Shown piece by piece: positions 17,393 through 25,419 of a stretch of DNA of 64,000 nucleotides. The first letter of the stretch is position 1. Each line of letters starts with the position of its first letter. Position numbers and translations under genes: made by a program. Source of the DNA: DASUVM01 sp963704675 (GTDB taxonomy: Bacteria > Patescibacteriota > Saccharimonadia > Saccharimonadales > Saccharimonadaceae); contig OY969928.1 in NCBI GenBank assembly GCA_963704675.1, forward strand, positions 1-64,000, read 5' to 3'. Under the pieces are notes generated by a model. It made no database searches. It was not told the DNA's origin and worked only from the letters and a program-made list of their open reading frames with translations.

Positions 17393-17560
17393 TGCGCAAG
17401 CAATAGCGGTCAAGCTATGAACAAAGCCTGGAAATTCCGGCACACAGATAAGCTCTGTAGATGTGAGTCGGTCGCCGCCGGCAGGTTCTGCTGTATCCTT
17501 ATCTGTGTTCTGCCATATCGTTATATTTAGTAGCATCCTTAATCCGTAAAGCAAAACCTA
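17393..17560. other. Conserved element downstream of family X copy 1, possible structured RNA
   Basis: Without a convincing ORF, this stretch shares two blocks with 37972-38100, the region after the paralogue. The first block is ctggaaattccggcacacag-ataag here and ctggaaaccccagcgcacag-gtaag there. The second is tccttatctgtgt here and gtcttatctgtgt there. The two blocks pair with each other (ACACAGATAAG with CTTATCTGTGT), enclosing a variable middle. That is the signature of a conserved stem. It may be a small RNA, a promoter-proximal leader on the minus strand or a recombination site. Confidence 0.5.
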
Positions 17561-17598
17561 CTGATTATTCTGATTTTTTCTGGATTGTCAGATTCCTC

Positions 17599-17723
17599 CA
17601 AAAGTTGCCGAATATTAACAACGTCTTGCTCTAACGCTAGTGGGTCGTCAAAAGTTTTGACAACGCCCATTCGCTCCAGCCATGAAATTATGAGAAAGTC
17701 TACAGATTGAATTGTGGATTTTT
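17599..17723. repeat. Intergenic repeat, copy F
   Basis: The ORF block spans 17599-17690, then a hairpin with two G-U type pairs lies at about 17692-17723. The minus-strand frame reads SWLERMGVVKTFDDP, then LALEQDVVNIRQLLEES. It lacks exactly one codon relative to copy A and runs on to a stop at about 17560. No tRNA-like tail is seen. Confidence 0.8.
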
Positions 17724-17858
17724 TAGCGCAGAAAGTTTAATCGTCTTATTCTTGTGGCTGTTGCGACAATTAGTCTCCTCAAAGTGCCCCCTTGACCCCG
17801 TCCGACTCTATGTCTGGGCATTGATTTGTATTGTTGCATGCTCTAGGATTAAGCCAAA

Positions 17859-18293
17859 ATGAATCTTATTTACCCAGAAGGATACAAGATTGAAGGTCCG
17901 GCCGCTCTTGTTGAGACTGCGGTTCAGAATGCACTTAATGACGATGGTTGTATTGATAAAGAATTACATAACCTAAAGGAAACGCTAGCAGATACTCGGC
18001 TATCAAGAGTACCCGAAGTCGATCGGTATGAGAAAGCCAGATTTTTCAAGCAGGCTACAGTTGCTCTGGGATCTTTTGCTGTTTTTCAAGATGCCTTTCC
18101 GCGAATGGGAGAATGGCATGCTCGTCATGGAACGCTTCTGCGGGAGGATGTAGACCCTGATCCGGTAGAGGTTGCCAAGGTCTGGATATCCGATTCGAAG
18201 GCTCGGGTTGTTGCTGGCCTTGAGTCAAGAAGACATCCATTGTTAGAGCATCTCAAGAAGGCCGGTCAAGAAGCATGCGACGCAGCTCTATGA
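17859..18293 (+). CDS. Unknown 144-aa protein abutting an NYN remnant
   Basis: A soluble, charged, mostly helical protein of 144 aa without recognisable domain. Its stop codon falls exactly where a different coding frame (the NYN fragment) begins, so the C-terminus may be truncated or replaced by a junction. A -10-like TAGGAT lies nine bases upstream of the ATG. Composition is intermediate between the two classes in the window. Confidence 0.55.
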   Translation: MNLIYPEGYKIEGPAALVETAVQNALNDDGCIDKELHNLKETLADTRLSRVPEVDRYEKARFFKQATVALGSFAVFQDAFPRMGEWHARHGTLLREDVDPDPVEVAKVWISDSKARVVAGLESRRHPLLEHLKKAGQEACDAAL

Positions 18294-18627
18294 AAATATT
18301 CAGAACGCAGGCTTTATTTTGGTCTTTCGACAACATAACTCTGCCATGATCGGTAAGAAGAAAGGCAACGTTGATTCGGACATTATTTTCTCAATCATGA
18401 AACGTCTTCAGAAAGACAAGGACTTTGACAAACTCTTACTTGTTTCAGGTGATGGTGACTACAAAATGCTGGTCGATTACCTGATTGAGGAAAGTAAGTT
18501 AGAGAAAATCCTCTTCCCCAACAAGAAGTTCCGCTCTTCACTATACAAAGAAATAGGCGCTCCCTATTTTGCATATTTAGATGACAAAGACGTAAAAAAG
18601 AAAATTGCACTCAGAAGGCGCAAATAA
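18286..18627 (+). pseudogene. NYN-domain protein, 5'-truncated
   Basis: The frame from 18286 encodes the second half of an NYN (PIN-like) nuclease domain of the CPR type: LYENIQNAGFILVFRQ, KKKGNVDSDIIFSIM, then LLVSGDGDYKMLVDYL and LFPNKKFRSSLYKEIG. The conserved acidic residues GNVD and SGDGD are present, but the N-terminal strand with the first catalytic Asp is missing. The left edge coincides with the end of the 17859 gene, marking a recombination junction. An internal ATG could start a 102-aa piece at 18319. NYN proteins are ribonucleases; this one is probably inactive. Confidence 0.8.
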
Positions 18628-18628
18628 G

Positions 18629-18668
18629 AAAAGAGCTCCTTAGGCAATTAACCGTTTGGAACTCTTTT
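18629..18668 (+). terminator. Terminator after the NYN fragment
   Basis: aaaagagctcc pairs with ggaactctttt, ending in a short T-run. Confidence 0.6.
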
Positions 18669-18765
18669 CGTCTTGATATTTAAATTGTAGCATAAGTACT
18701 CAACAATATCAACATCAGCATACGCTCTATGTCTTCGTAATATTCCTGTATGCTACGATTAAAAT

Positions 18766-19200
18766 ATGAAAGTTTTTATTGAAAACGAAGCTGGGAAGAA
18801 TATAAAAAATATATATGACGAAAAAACTCTTTACTTCAAAAAATCTGTCGAAGTATCTGCGCCATACCCCTTACCGTACGGTTTCGTTCTTGAAACTACG
18901 TCTGGAGATGGAGATAATCTCGACTGTTTTATTCTGACCAACAAAGCCATAAAAGGCGACCAGGTTGTGAATGTAGAGGCAGTCGCATTACTTGAAATGT
19001 ATGAGGATGATGAACTTGACCATAAGGTTATTGCACGAATTAAGGGGGACGTGATTGACCTTAATGACGCTACTAAGCAAAAACTTGTCGATTTTCTACA
19101 GGTAGTATTTAGTCACATCCCTAATAAATATATGGAAGTTGGCAATTTTCTCGATGCTGACGTGGCAAATGAATTAGTTAAGGAATTTGCAGATAACTAG
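18766..19200 (+). CDS. ppa: Inorganic pyrophosphatase family protein
   Basis: This 144-aa protein resembles family I soluble pyrophosphatases: YPLPYGFVLET, then SGDGDNLDCFIL (acidic metal ligands) and EDDELDHKVIARI. It is shorter than the usual 160-200 aa enzymes. The normally conserved PWGxD-like spacing and some lysines are altered, so the substrate may differ. The family hydrolyses pyrophosphate to phosphate in the cytoplasm. The ATG is six bases after TACGAT, a leaderless layout. The symbol is tentative. Confidence 0.75.
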   Translation: MKVFIENEAGKNIKNIYDEKTLYFKKSVEVSAPYPLPYGFVLETTSGDGDNLDCFILTNKAIKGDQVVNVEAVALLEMYEDDELDHKVIARIKGDVIDLNDATKQKLVDFLQVVFSHIPNKYMEVGNFLDADVANELVKEFADN

Positions 19201-19326
19201 TTAGTTTGAGTGCAGTTAACAAGGTATATCCTAGCGTACAAGGATATTTCACCCTTCTGGCTATAGGCGCACCTTATTTTGCTAATATTAAACTGTTCGA
19301 TCAACTCTATTCGTAGGTGGAGAAGG

Positions 19327-19764
19327 ATGACCGACGATATGGCCAACGAGGGTGCAGCCCGCAACCTCTTGCAAGCGACCCAAGAACGCAATCCGCGTGA
19401 ACGACCTAAGCTGGTGGCAATCGCACTGCGAGCGTACACCGATGAGGACGGACGCTTCGGGAAGATTCCAAGGAAAATTCTCGAGGATGCCATGCCAAAG
19501 CGTGACGGTTACAGCGGCTACTCCGAACGCAAGGCCGCTCGTCTGGTAGCGGAATTGCTGAGGGATGGATGGTTGGAAAATAGGCAGACACAGAAGAACA
19601 GCGCGCCTGGCATCTGGTATCTCAGGGTCGAGCGTCTCAATCCGGCTGATGATATAACGCGCATGACACAGGCTATCCGAGCTGTGAACGACATCCGAAG
19701 TTCCTATCCAGACCCGAAATTGCGTCGGCTCATCGCCGAGCTCCTCGGACGTGACGAGCCTTAG
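19327..19764 (+). CDS. GC-rich orphan protein, 145 aa, helical
   Basis: A basic, helical 145-aa protein. Residues about 50-85 (KILEDAMPKRDGYSGYSERKAARLVAELLRDGWL) look like a winged-helix segment, so nucleic-acid binding is possible; I recognise no family. Start at 19327 follows ggtggagaagg; an in-frame ATG at 19279 is less likely because it lacks a Shine-Dalgarno site. It stands alone with its own terminator at 19773-19808 and is GC-rich compared with the neighbours. Confidence 0.65.
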   Translation: MTDDMANEGAARNLLQATQERNPRERPKLVAIALRAYTDEDGRFGKIPRKILEDAMPKRDGYSGYSERKAARLVAELLRDGWLENRQTQKNSAPGIWYLRVERLNPADDITRMTQAIRAVNDIRSSYPDPKLRRLIAELLGRDEP

Positions 19765-19772
19765 GTCGAACG

Positions 19773-19808
19773 GCGGCTGCATCCGTGAACCATCACAGAT
19801 GCAGCCGC
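19773..19808 (+). terminator. Terminator of the 19327 gene
   Basis: A perfect 11-bp stem GCGGCTGCATC with its complement; T-run weak. Confidence 0.7.
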
Positions 19809-19980
19809 ACGATCCAAGTTATTATCATGATCCTACTCAGTACATAGATACTTCTTGGCTATCTGCTCTCTGAAATGGTGAGGTGGTGTTGGTTTGCCTC
19901 GCCATGTGAGATTCGCTCTATTATCCTGCCTGCTTCCTTCCGTTCACTTTGCCTTTCTTCTCCCCCTTGCCAGATTTATT

Positions 19981-20062
19981 CAAAAGTTGCCGAATATCAA
20001 CCATGTCTTGCTCTAACACTAGTAGATCTTCGTCAAATGTTTTGATGCTGTCTATTTGCTCC
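19981..20062. repeat. Intergenic repeat, copy G (partial)
   Basis: The ORF block is kept (caaaagttgccgaatatcaa onward) up to tctatttgctcca, then diverges at the 3' end of the PIN gene. On the minus strand the repeat frame is in phase with the PIN gene: after its TGA stop the frame stays open for about 52 further codons, reading IDSIKTFDEDLLVLEQDM and ending at 19921. No hairpin or tRNA-like tail. Confidence 0.75.
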
Positions 20063-20079
20063 AAAAGGATTGGCAGTTG

Positions 20080-20517
20080 TCAATCTTTTTCGTGATTATA
20101 GATATGTCTACTTGTCGGAACAAGCTTAGCACTCGGAGCTTGCTTTGCTAGTTTCCGGTCGAATGTCCATAAAGGTTTTGCTTCATTGAGCTCTGAATAT
20201 GCTGCTAGGCAGCAGTCTTTAAAGGATAGAGCGGGATATTTAGAAAATAGAGGGAGTGCCTTTAAGAATAGAGGGCGATTACAGTTAATCTCTGTAAGAG
20301 ACATGAGCCCTTCAATTGTCTCGGTAATTGCTGTGCGAGTAAATTTATAGTTTCTCTCTAAAACAAAGACGGTCTCAATAATAGCCGTATCTGAAACGGC
20401 AAATTGTCCTGATGTGTGTTGGAATAAGTTTATTACGCTTTGATGTTGATCGGCCACATCGTTAAGAAGAAGTCGTAACAGAACGTTGGCGTCAAGGGAG
20501 CCAGAGAACGCAGCCAT
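20080..20517 (-). CDS. PIN-domain protein (VapC-like)
   Basis: This 145-aa protein has the PIN core: SLDANVLLRLLLND with the first Asp, IIETVFVLER with the Glu, SFKDCCLAAYSE with the second Asp, and LWTFDRKLAKQ with the last Asp. PIN proteins are Mg-dependent ribonucleases, commonly toxins. No antitoxin gene is seen immediately upstream on the minus strand; the region there is occupied by the divergent 20608 gene. Repeat copy G follows directly. It may be an orphan toxin or act with an unlinked antitoxin. Confidence 0.85.
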   Translation of the reverse strand: MAAFSGSLDANVLLRLLLNDVADQHQSVINLFQHTSGQFAVSDTAIIETVFVLERNYKFTRTAITETIEGLMSLTEINCNRPLFLKALPLFSKYPALSFKDCCLAAYSELNEAKPLWTFDRKLAKQAPSAKLVPTSRHIYNHEKD

Positions 20518-20607
20518 GCTATGCGTTCGCTTCTCGTGCCTGTTGTAAAGGTGGCGGGGTATTACATGATTATTGCATTGTTATACATTATATGTTATAG
20601 TATAACT

Positions 20608-21510
20608 ATGCTATTTTTGAGTTCTGAACAACGCTCTCGTAATTTCGTCACCGAACAAGCGATTGGTACCTTTCAGGATAGTCTGAAATCGCCAGCTTTA
20701 CGTCAAAAACTGGGCCAATCTTTAGGACGTTTCGCAACACTTGCCGAGCGGTTTTATGTTCCTAATATTAGACACGGTTTAGTTACTCCCCCTCGAAGAC
20801 ACAGGAGTAGTGAAGGTATTGCGGTTATTGCTCTCCATACTTCAGATAAAGTAAGTGTTGCCGAGCATTACGCAAAACAATCGCTCAGGCAGCAAGCCGC
20901 GATAAGGAGGCAGCTAGCCGAAGCCGGACTTTCTGAGCAGAGGGCTATGATGGCAGCGCAGCAAATCGATTCTTTGGTTACTGACACTCAAGGCTCAGAC
21001 TCGACCAGGATAACATCCGGCATTCATTACGGTGATTCAGTTCAAGCTGAAACCTGGACAATCGAACACCCTTTACCAATAGACCGTTCAGTTTTTCCTC
21101 ATGCCAATTCAAATGCAGTAAAATGGTCGAGACTTGGTTTGCCAACAATGCTTATCCGTTACGGCAATCCCGATAGCCAAATCTCGCCTTCGCTCATGCT
21201 TCACGAGAGTGTTCATATCGACCAAATAGAGTCGGAACCATTACAGCCAGTGTTCGACCCTCGCGATAGACACAACCGCGATGCCTATATGTTGACGACA
21301 GAACTTCCGGCCTACACAATGGGCGCCAGTGGCGTTAAAGCTCGAGTAGCTGAAGGTCTTAATCAGAGCGATCTACAGCGCGTTGACCGTATGCAGCTAG
21401 CCGTAGAAGGAATCCGCCAAGCGATATGTTCGACGGATGACCCTTTTGACAGCGCAGCACGACACACTGATACTATTTTGAATGCGCTAGAGAAGATAGA
21501 TGTTTCGTAA
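20608..21510 (+). CDS. HExxH-containing putative metallopeptidase-like protein
   Basis: The 300-aa protein contains LMLHESVHIDQIE, a zincin-type HExxH (H199, E200, H203 from the chosen start), and a downstream ELPAYTMG that could supply the third ligand. The remaining sequence matches no family I know. The ATG at 20608 lies six bases after TATAGT, so a leaderless start is likely; an upstream ATG at 20521 would add a hydrophobic stretch (about 29 aa). If that longer form is made, the protein would be membrane-anchored. Catalysis is inferred only from the motif. Confidence 0.65.
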   Translation: MLFLSSEQRSRNFVTEQAIGTFQDSLKSPALRQKLGQSLGRFATLAERFYVPNIRHGLVTPPRRHRSSEGIAVIALHTSDKVSVAEHYAKQSLRQQAAIRRQLAEAGLSEQRAMMAAQQIDSLVTDTQGSDSTRITSGIHYGDSVQAETWTIEHPLPIDRSVFPHANSNAVKWSRLGLPTMLIRYGNPDSQISPSLMLHESVHIDQIESEPLQPVFDPRDRHNRDAYMLTTELPAYTMGASGVKARVAEGLNQSDLQRVDRMQLAVEGIRQAICSTDDPFDSAARHTDTILNALEKIDVS

Positions 21511-21633
21511 GTACTTCTTTATCCTCCGCCGGGCTCGGCCGCATGGCGTCTATTTTCCAGATGGTAAAACGAACTTTATAATCCAACTTATGCGCTGGCT
21601 AGGCTAACGGCATAGGATGCTATACTTAACCGA

Positions 21634-23265
21634 GTGAAGATTTTCTTATTTGTCCTTAAAAACCTAGGAGAATACAAAAAGCTTTTTTATATTGTAGCGG
21701 CCGCGGGCATAATTAATAGTGCAGCGTCTTTTTATATTCCGGTAAGTTTGGCTGAATTTGCGAATAAGCCGCTTGCTTCTGGAAGTCTTGGCCGCACATT
21801 GCTCTTGATTATCAGCTTCTATCTTATTTCGTTATTGGCATCGTATATTGTGCGTGGGCGTGGCGAGGCTTTATCAAAGAATTTTGCTAATACCCTTAGG
21901 CTAAAATACTTTCGAGGACTTTCTATGCTTCCGTTGGGAACGCTGCGAAAAAAGCATTCGGTATATATGCAGTCTTTGGTGAATAAGGCTGCAGATGGGA
22001 TAGGCGAGATTATTTTTGCACTCTTTTGGCATCTTTTTCCGGGCGTGCTTTTACTTATTCTGTTCTTTGGGTATATGGCGCGAGAATCTCCGTTACTGGT
22101 GGTCGTGAATATAATATTAATGATTAGCTTCGTTATCACTAGTGGTATTTTGGCACGGAAGATGGTTCCTATCGCAGCTGAGCAAAATCGCCGAAACGCG
22201 TCACTTTTAGGGACGTATGGCGATTTTATGGCGAATATTTCTACAGTTGCGCAGCTTGGTGTGCGATCTTACTCGCAAGCTACGCTAAGAGAATATGTGG
22301 CCAGTAGCAATCAGCAAACGGATAGGTTACAGCAATTTCATGCGCGAAGATGGTTCTTGCTTCACTCGTTATTTGGCTTAGCGTATGTTTCAACAATAGG
22401 ATTTTTGGTATGGCAAATTGCAATAGGTTATGCAAGTGTCGGCTTATTAATTCTGTTCGTTTCGGCTTATGGGATGATGCGGGGCCAGATAGAAAGTTTA
22501 TCTGAAAACGTACGATCATTTATGGAAGTCAGGGCGTATCTAGATGAACTTGAGGGAGCAATAGGCCAGCCGGGTATGAATGAGAACGACAGCAATAAGA
22601 AAGCCTGGAAGGAAATTTCAATGAAAGATATAACCTTCAGGTACCCGCAGGGTCGCGAGACGATCCAGGTACCCGGCTTCTTAATAAGCAAAGGGCAAAA
22701 GATTTGTATTGAGGGCAAATCTGGTCAGGGTAAATCAACGTTCCTGAACTTGTTAACAAATGCCTACAAGCCACAAGAAGGGCTGCGATTGATAGATAAA
22801 ACGACATATGAAGAAGCGGGCCGAGCATTTTTTGAAAACAATATTGCGGTAGTTGCGCAAGAGGCCGAGCTATTCCATCTGTCAGTGCGTGATAATTTAC
22901 TACTTGGCCAACATGTCAGTGACGAAAAACTAAAAAAATACCTTAAAGAACTAGAGATGTTGGAGTGGCTGCGTAGTCTTAACGATGGCTTGGATAGTAA
23001 GGTGGGTGAAAAAGGCGTCACACTTTCAGCGGGTCAGCGCCAGCGACTTAATATTTTAAGAGCTATTATTCTAGACCGCTCATTGTACATACTGGATGAG
23101 CCTACCTCGCATCTTGATGCATACACAGAGGAGATCGTTACTTCGTTTCTTAAAAAATATCTCACCGGTAAAACTGCGATTATCGTCACCCACCGGCCGG
23201 CGCTACGAAGCATCTGTAATAAAACTTACAGAATAACAAATCACCAGCTGGAACTATCTGAATAA
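21634..23265 (+). CDS. ABC exporter (fused membrane and ATPase domains)
   Basis: This 543-aa half-transporter has a six-helix ABC membrane domain (residues 1-300) and an ATPase domain. Walker A is GKSGQGKST, the signature LSAGQRQRLNILRA and Walker B SLYILDEPTSHLD with a final switch His (VTHRP). Such exporters work as dimers. The Q-loop region VVAQEAELFHLSVRDNL is present. The GTG start is seven bases after TATACT. No second half-transporter is adjacent, so a homodimer is expected. Substrate unknown. Confidence 0.93.
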   Translation: MKIFLFVLKNLGEYKKLFYIVAAAGIINSAASFYIPVSLAEFANKPLASGSLGRTLLLIISFYLISLLASYIVRGRGEALSKNFANTLRLKYFRGLSMLPLGTLRKKHSVYMQSLVNKAADGIGEIIFALFWHLFPGVLLLILFFGYMARESPLLVVVNIILMISFVITSGILARKMVPIAAEQNRRNASLLGTYGDFMANISTVAQLGVRSYSQATLREYVASSNQQTDRLQQFHARRWFLLHSLFGLAYVSTIGFLVWQIAIGYASVGLLILFVSAYGMMRGQIESLSENVRSFMEVRAYLDELEGAIGQPGMNENDSNKKAWKEISMKDITFRYPQGRETIQVPGFLISKGQKICIEGKSGQGKSTFLNLLTNAYKPQEGLRLIDKTTYEEAGRAFFENNIAVVAQEAELFHLSVRDNLLLGQHVSDEKLKKYLKELEMLEWLRSLNDGLDSKVGEKGVTLSAGQRQRLNILRAIILDRSLYILDEPTSHLDAYTEEIVTSFLKKYLTGKTAIIVTHRPALRSICNKTYRITNHQLELSE

Positions 23266-23300
23266 TATGACTCATACATTCTTATATCCCTCCGGGTATG

Positions 23301-23347
23301 GCATTATTACAACAGAATATCGCTGAAAACAGCGATTTTTGTCGTTT
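23301..23347. repeat. Repeat-related hairpin module, copy H
   Basis: gcattattacaacagaatat and the following hairpin ATCGCTG/CAGCGAT with a T-run match the hairpin junction of copy C. The ORF block and the tRNA-like tail are missing. It lies after the ABC exporter gene and may terminate it. Confidence 0.6.
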
Positions 23348-23456
23348 CTGTAGTTTATTGGGTGGCCAGTCGTGACCGGTATACGCTTCACTGCCTAACT
23401 TCTCCATATGAGATATATTCTACTATCTCTTGCGCAACAGATTGTCCAATATTGTG

Positions 23457-23704
23457 TGCTAATATAAAAAGTATGAGCTTATCCTATGACGACCTTCAGG
23501 CTATCCGTAAAATTGTCGAAGAAACAGTCGGCCCTATTAAGGGCGAGCTGGAGGCGCTCGGAAATGATGTTAAGGAAATATACAGTATGATCGCCAGTAT
23601 CCAGAGATCTCCGGATGTCACAAATCTTCAAAAGCTTAACCTTGAAGAAAAGATCCTAAAACTCCATTCCGATCTAGTCGAGGCAGCGAATCAGGCGGGC
23701 ATTA
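23457..23704. repeat. 248-bp perfect direct repeat, copy 2
   Basis: Identical to 67-314, offset 23390 bases, same orientation. Identity ends abruptly on both sides. Confidence 0.95.
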
Positions 23705-23721
23705 CTTTGCCTAGTCACTAA
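23473..23721 (+). CDS. 82-aa coiled-coil-like small protein, copy 2
   Basis: It encodes the same 82-aa protein as 83-331, with only the C-terminal ITLPSH versus INLPSH difference. The last codons use different synonymous bases, while the rest is base-identical. Thus the two genes share a homogenised core and independent ends. The -10-like TAATAT seven bases before ATG is inside the repeat, so each copy carries its own promoter element. A longer in-frame start at 23362 is unlikely. Function unknown. Confidence 0.75.
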   Translation: MSLSYDDLQAIRKIVEETVGPIKGELEALGNDVKEIYSMIASIQRSPDVTNLQKLNLEEKILKLHSDLVEAANQAGITLPSH

Positions 23722-23804
23722 AATATCTGGTGTTCTCTATTATAGGACAGACGATCTCCAAAATAGGCTATGCATACCTTTTTGCAATAAAAAACAATAG
23801 AAAA

Positions 23805-23821
23805 CCCGGGAACGTCCCGGG
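23805..23821 (-). terminator. Terminator of the IMPase-like gene
   Basis: CCCGGGA-N3-TCCCGGG type stem, followed on the minus strand by TTTTCTATTG. Confidence 0.75.
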
Positions 23822-23867
23822 TGCCGGCCTATTTAGGTGCGAAACAGGCAACGCATAACGCCATGTG

Positions 23868-24710
23868 TCAGATAGACCCAGCCACACTCATGAGGTCATC
23901 GTACACAGTTTGGTTGTTAGCCGCTATCCACATCTGCCGGCCTGGTTGATTCAGCGGAGAGGTGGCGACTCCGCCAGCCTCGCGGACGATGCACGTCACC
24001 GCTGCAATATCATGCAGGTAGACCTTCCTCGTTAGGATGCCTACTACGGGAATACCCAAGTCATATACCCCATTGTAGGGGTACTGCCTCAAAAGTTCCC
24101 TGTCTGCTACACAACTCGCCTTAAACACGGCACCGTGCTCAGGAACTGGGGTGTAGCCCATCTCGCATAGCATTTTGCTTACTGCTTGAGCTGCAGGTGT
24201 ATGCGTTTTTGAGCTGACGAACACAATGCCGTGCGTTGGCGTTGTGTCGATTTTAAGACGCGTCTTGCGTCCGGCCTGTTCTCGATACGCACCGCCATCT
24301 TTGGAGGCAAGGTAGGTAATAGGTGGTACGCCAAGTAGCGGAAAGGTCACCGCACCGACCACCGGCTCTTTGTTCCAAAATCCTAGTGATGGGGCAGCGT
24401 TTGATCGACGAGGTTGTCGCGCATAGCCCTCAATGAGATCGCTTGTGCTATCAATTGGGTCGAGGTCAAGGACTCCATCTTCACCATAGTGAGCGGTGCT
24501 GCCTTCTTCCTCGCTCCGTACATTGATGCCTCTTTTTGCAGCCGCTGCTATAACATAGTCACTCACCGCAAGATCGATGTTTGTTACCCTCGAGTCACCT
24601 TTAATATGGACTTCGAACCCGTCACTGTTGAAAAGCTCGTTGGCTAGCTCGCCGCTCTCCCTAACCAGCTCGGAGACAAGGTTAAGCTCACGAATGTATT
24701 GCAATCCCAC
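23868..24710 (-). CDS. Inositol monophosphatase/CysQ superfamily phosphatase
   Basis: This 280-aa protein has the metal-binding motifs of the family: EEEG in VRSEEEGSTAHYG, DPIDSTSDLIEG in place of DPIDGT, and HDIAAVTCIVREAGG in place of WDxAAxxLIxxEAGG. Members dephosphorylate inositol phosphate, 3'-phosphoadenosine 5'-phosphate or sugar phosphates with Mg. I prefer GTG at 24710 because TGAGG lies five bases before it; GTG at 24716 is the alternative. The gene is isolated, GC-richer than average, and has its own terminator. The exact substrate is open. Confidence 0.88.
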   Translation of the reverse strand: MGLQYIRELNLVSELVRESGELANELFNSDGFEVHIKGDSRVTNIDLAVSDYVIAAAAKRGINVRSEEEGSTAHYGEDGVLDLDPIDSTSDLIEGYARQPRRSNAAPSLGFWNKEPVVGAVTFPLLGVPPITYLASKDGGAYREQAGRKTRLKIDTTPTHGIVFVSSKTHTPAAQAVSKMLCEMGYTPVPEHGAVFKASCVADRELLRQYPYNGVYDLGIPVVGILTRKVYLHDIAAVTCIVREAGGVATSPLNQPGRQMWIAANNQTVYDDLMSVAGSI

Positions 24711-24938
24711 GAACACCTCACATTTACTGGGGAACTTTTCGATTATATCTCGTTGCCGTTATTATTTTATTAAAGCGACGGCTTATTACATTCACTATCG
24801 TCATTTCGAATCGTATATCCATCCGAGCAGGACTATTCGAGTCCTGCTATCCCTGATCCAGATAGTTTGTATATTGGTATAATAAGCATAGCGGCAGAAG
24901 ACCTAAAATAATTATAGTAAGCAGCATAAATAGAAGCT

Positions 24939-24966
24939 CCCCCGGTCAGAGTGACATGACCGGGGG
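24939..24966 (-). terminator. Terminator of the CHAP-like gene
   Basis: Perfect 10-bp stem CCCCCGGTCA with its complement, 16 bases after the stop codon on the minus strand. Confidence 0.8.
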
Positions 24967-24981
24967 CTTGCTCCTGCGTAC

Positions 24982-25419
24982 TTAGTAGATGTACTTGTAT
25001 GAGCTGGCTGGTGCAGTTCTGGTCGTCACTTGGTTCCAGCCATCCTTGCCATTCATCTCACTGATGCGCACTTGCGTGCCGTCGGCACTGACATCCTCGA
25101 CAATGGCTACCTGCCCGGAGGGGCCACTGTCGGTCCAGGCAATGGCACCTTTCTTGGGCGTAGTGCCAACACTGTAGCCGGCGGCCTGAGCGTGGGCATA
25201 CCACATTTTGGCGTCGCCCCAGTTAGGCGGTACATCGCGACGAGTTGCGACATAGTACGTACCGTAGCCATAGCTGTAACCGTTGGCGGCGGCCGGGGAT
25301 ACGAGCGCCGTGCCTGTCGTTGGCTGCGGGTCGGGTGTTGGTGCTTGCGGCGTACACCCCGCACCTGCGACCAGGGCGAGTGTGAGCGAGCACACATAAA
25401 TCACGCATTTGGCTCTCAT
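24982..25419 (-). CDS. Exported CHAP-like protein lacking catalytic residues
   Basis: This 145-aa protein begins with a signal peptide (MRAKCVIYVCSLTLALVAGAG) and a Cys, perhaps a weak lipobox, then a Pro/Thr-rich linker. From about residue 47 it follows the CHAP amidase fold: YGYGTYYVATRRDVPPNWG, KKGAIAW, SGQVAIVEDV, ISEMNG. In active CHAP enzymes the first segment is GQCTWYV and the other GHVAIVE. Here Cys is Gly and His is Gln, so peptidoglycan cleavage is unlikely. It could bind cell wall. Shine-Dalgarno AGGAGG lies upstream. Monocistronic and GC-rich. Confidence 0.8.
   Translation of the reverse strand: MRAKCVIYVCSLTLALVAGAGCTPQAPTPDPQPTTGTALVSPAAANGYSYGYGTYYVATRRDVPPNWGDAKMWYAHAQAAGYSVGTTPKKGAIAWTDSGPSGQVAIVEDVSADGTQVRISEMNGKDGWNQVTTRTAPASSYKYIY

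Noticed and set aside
378..20062. Repeat copies as integron attC sites
   Set aside because: I do not find the conserved attC end sequences (RYYYAAC ... GTTRRRY) at matching positions, no tyrosine integron integrase is present, and the block has a coding-like frame.
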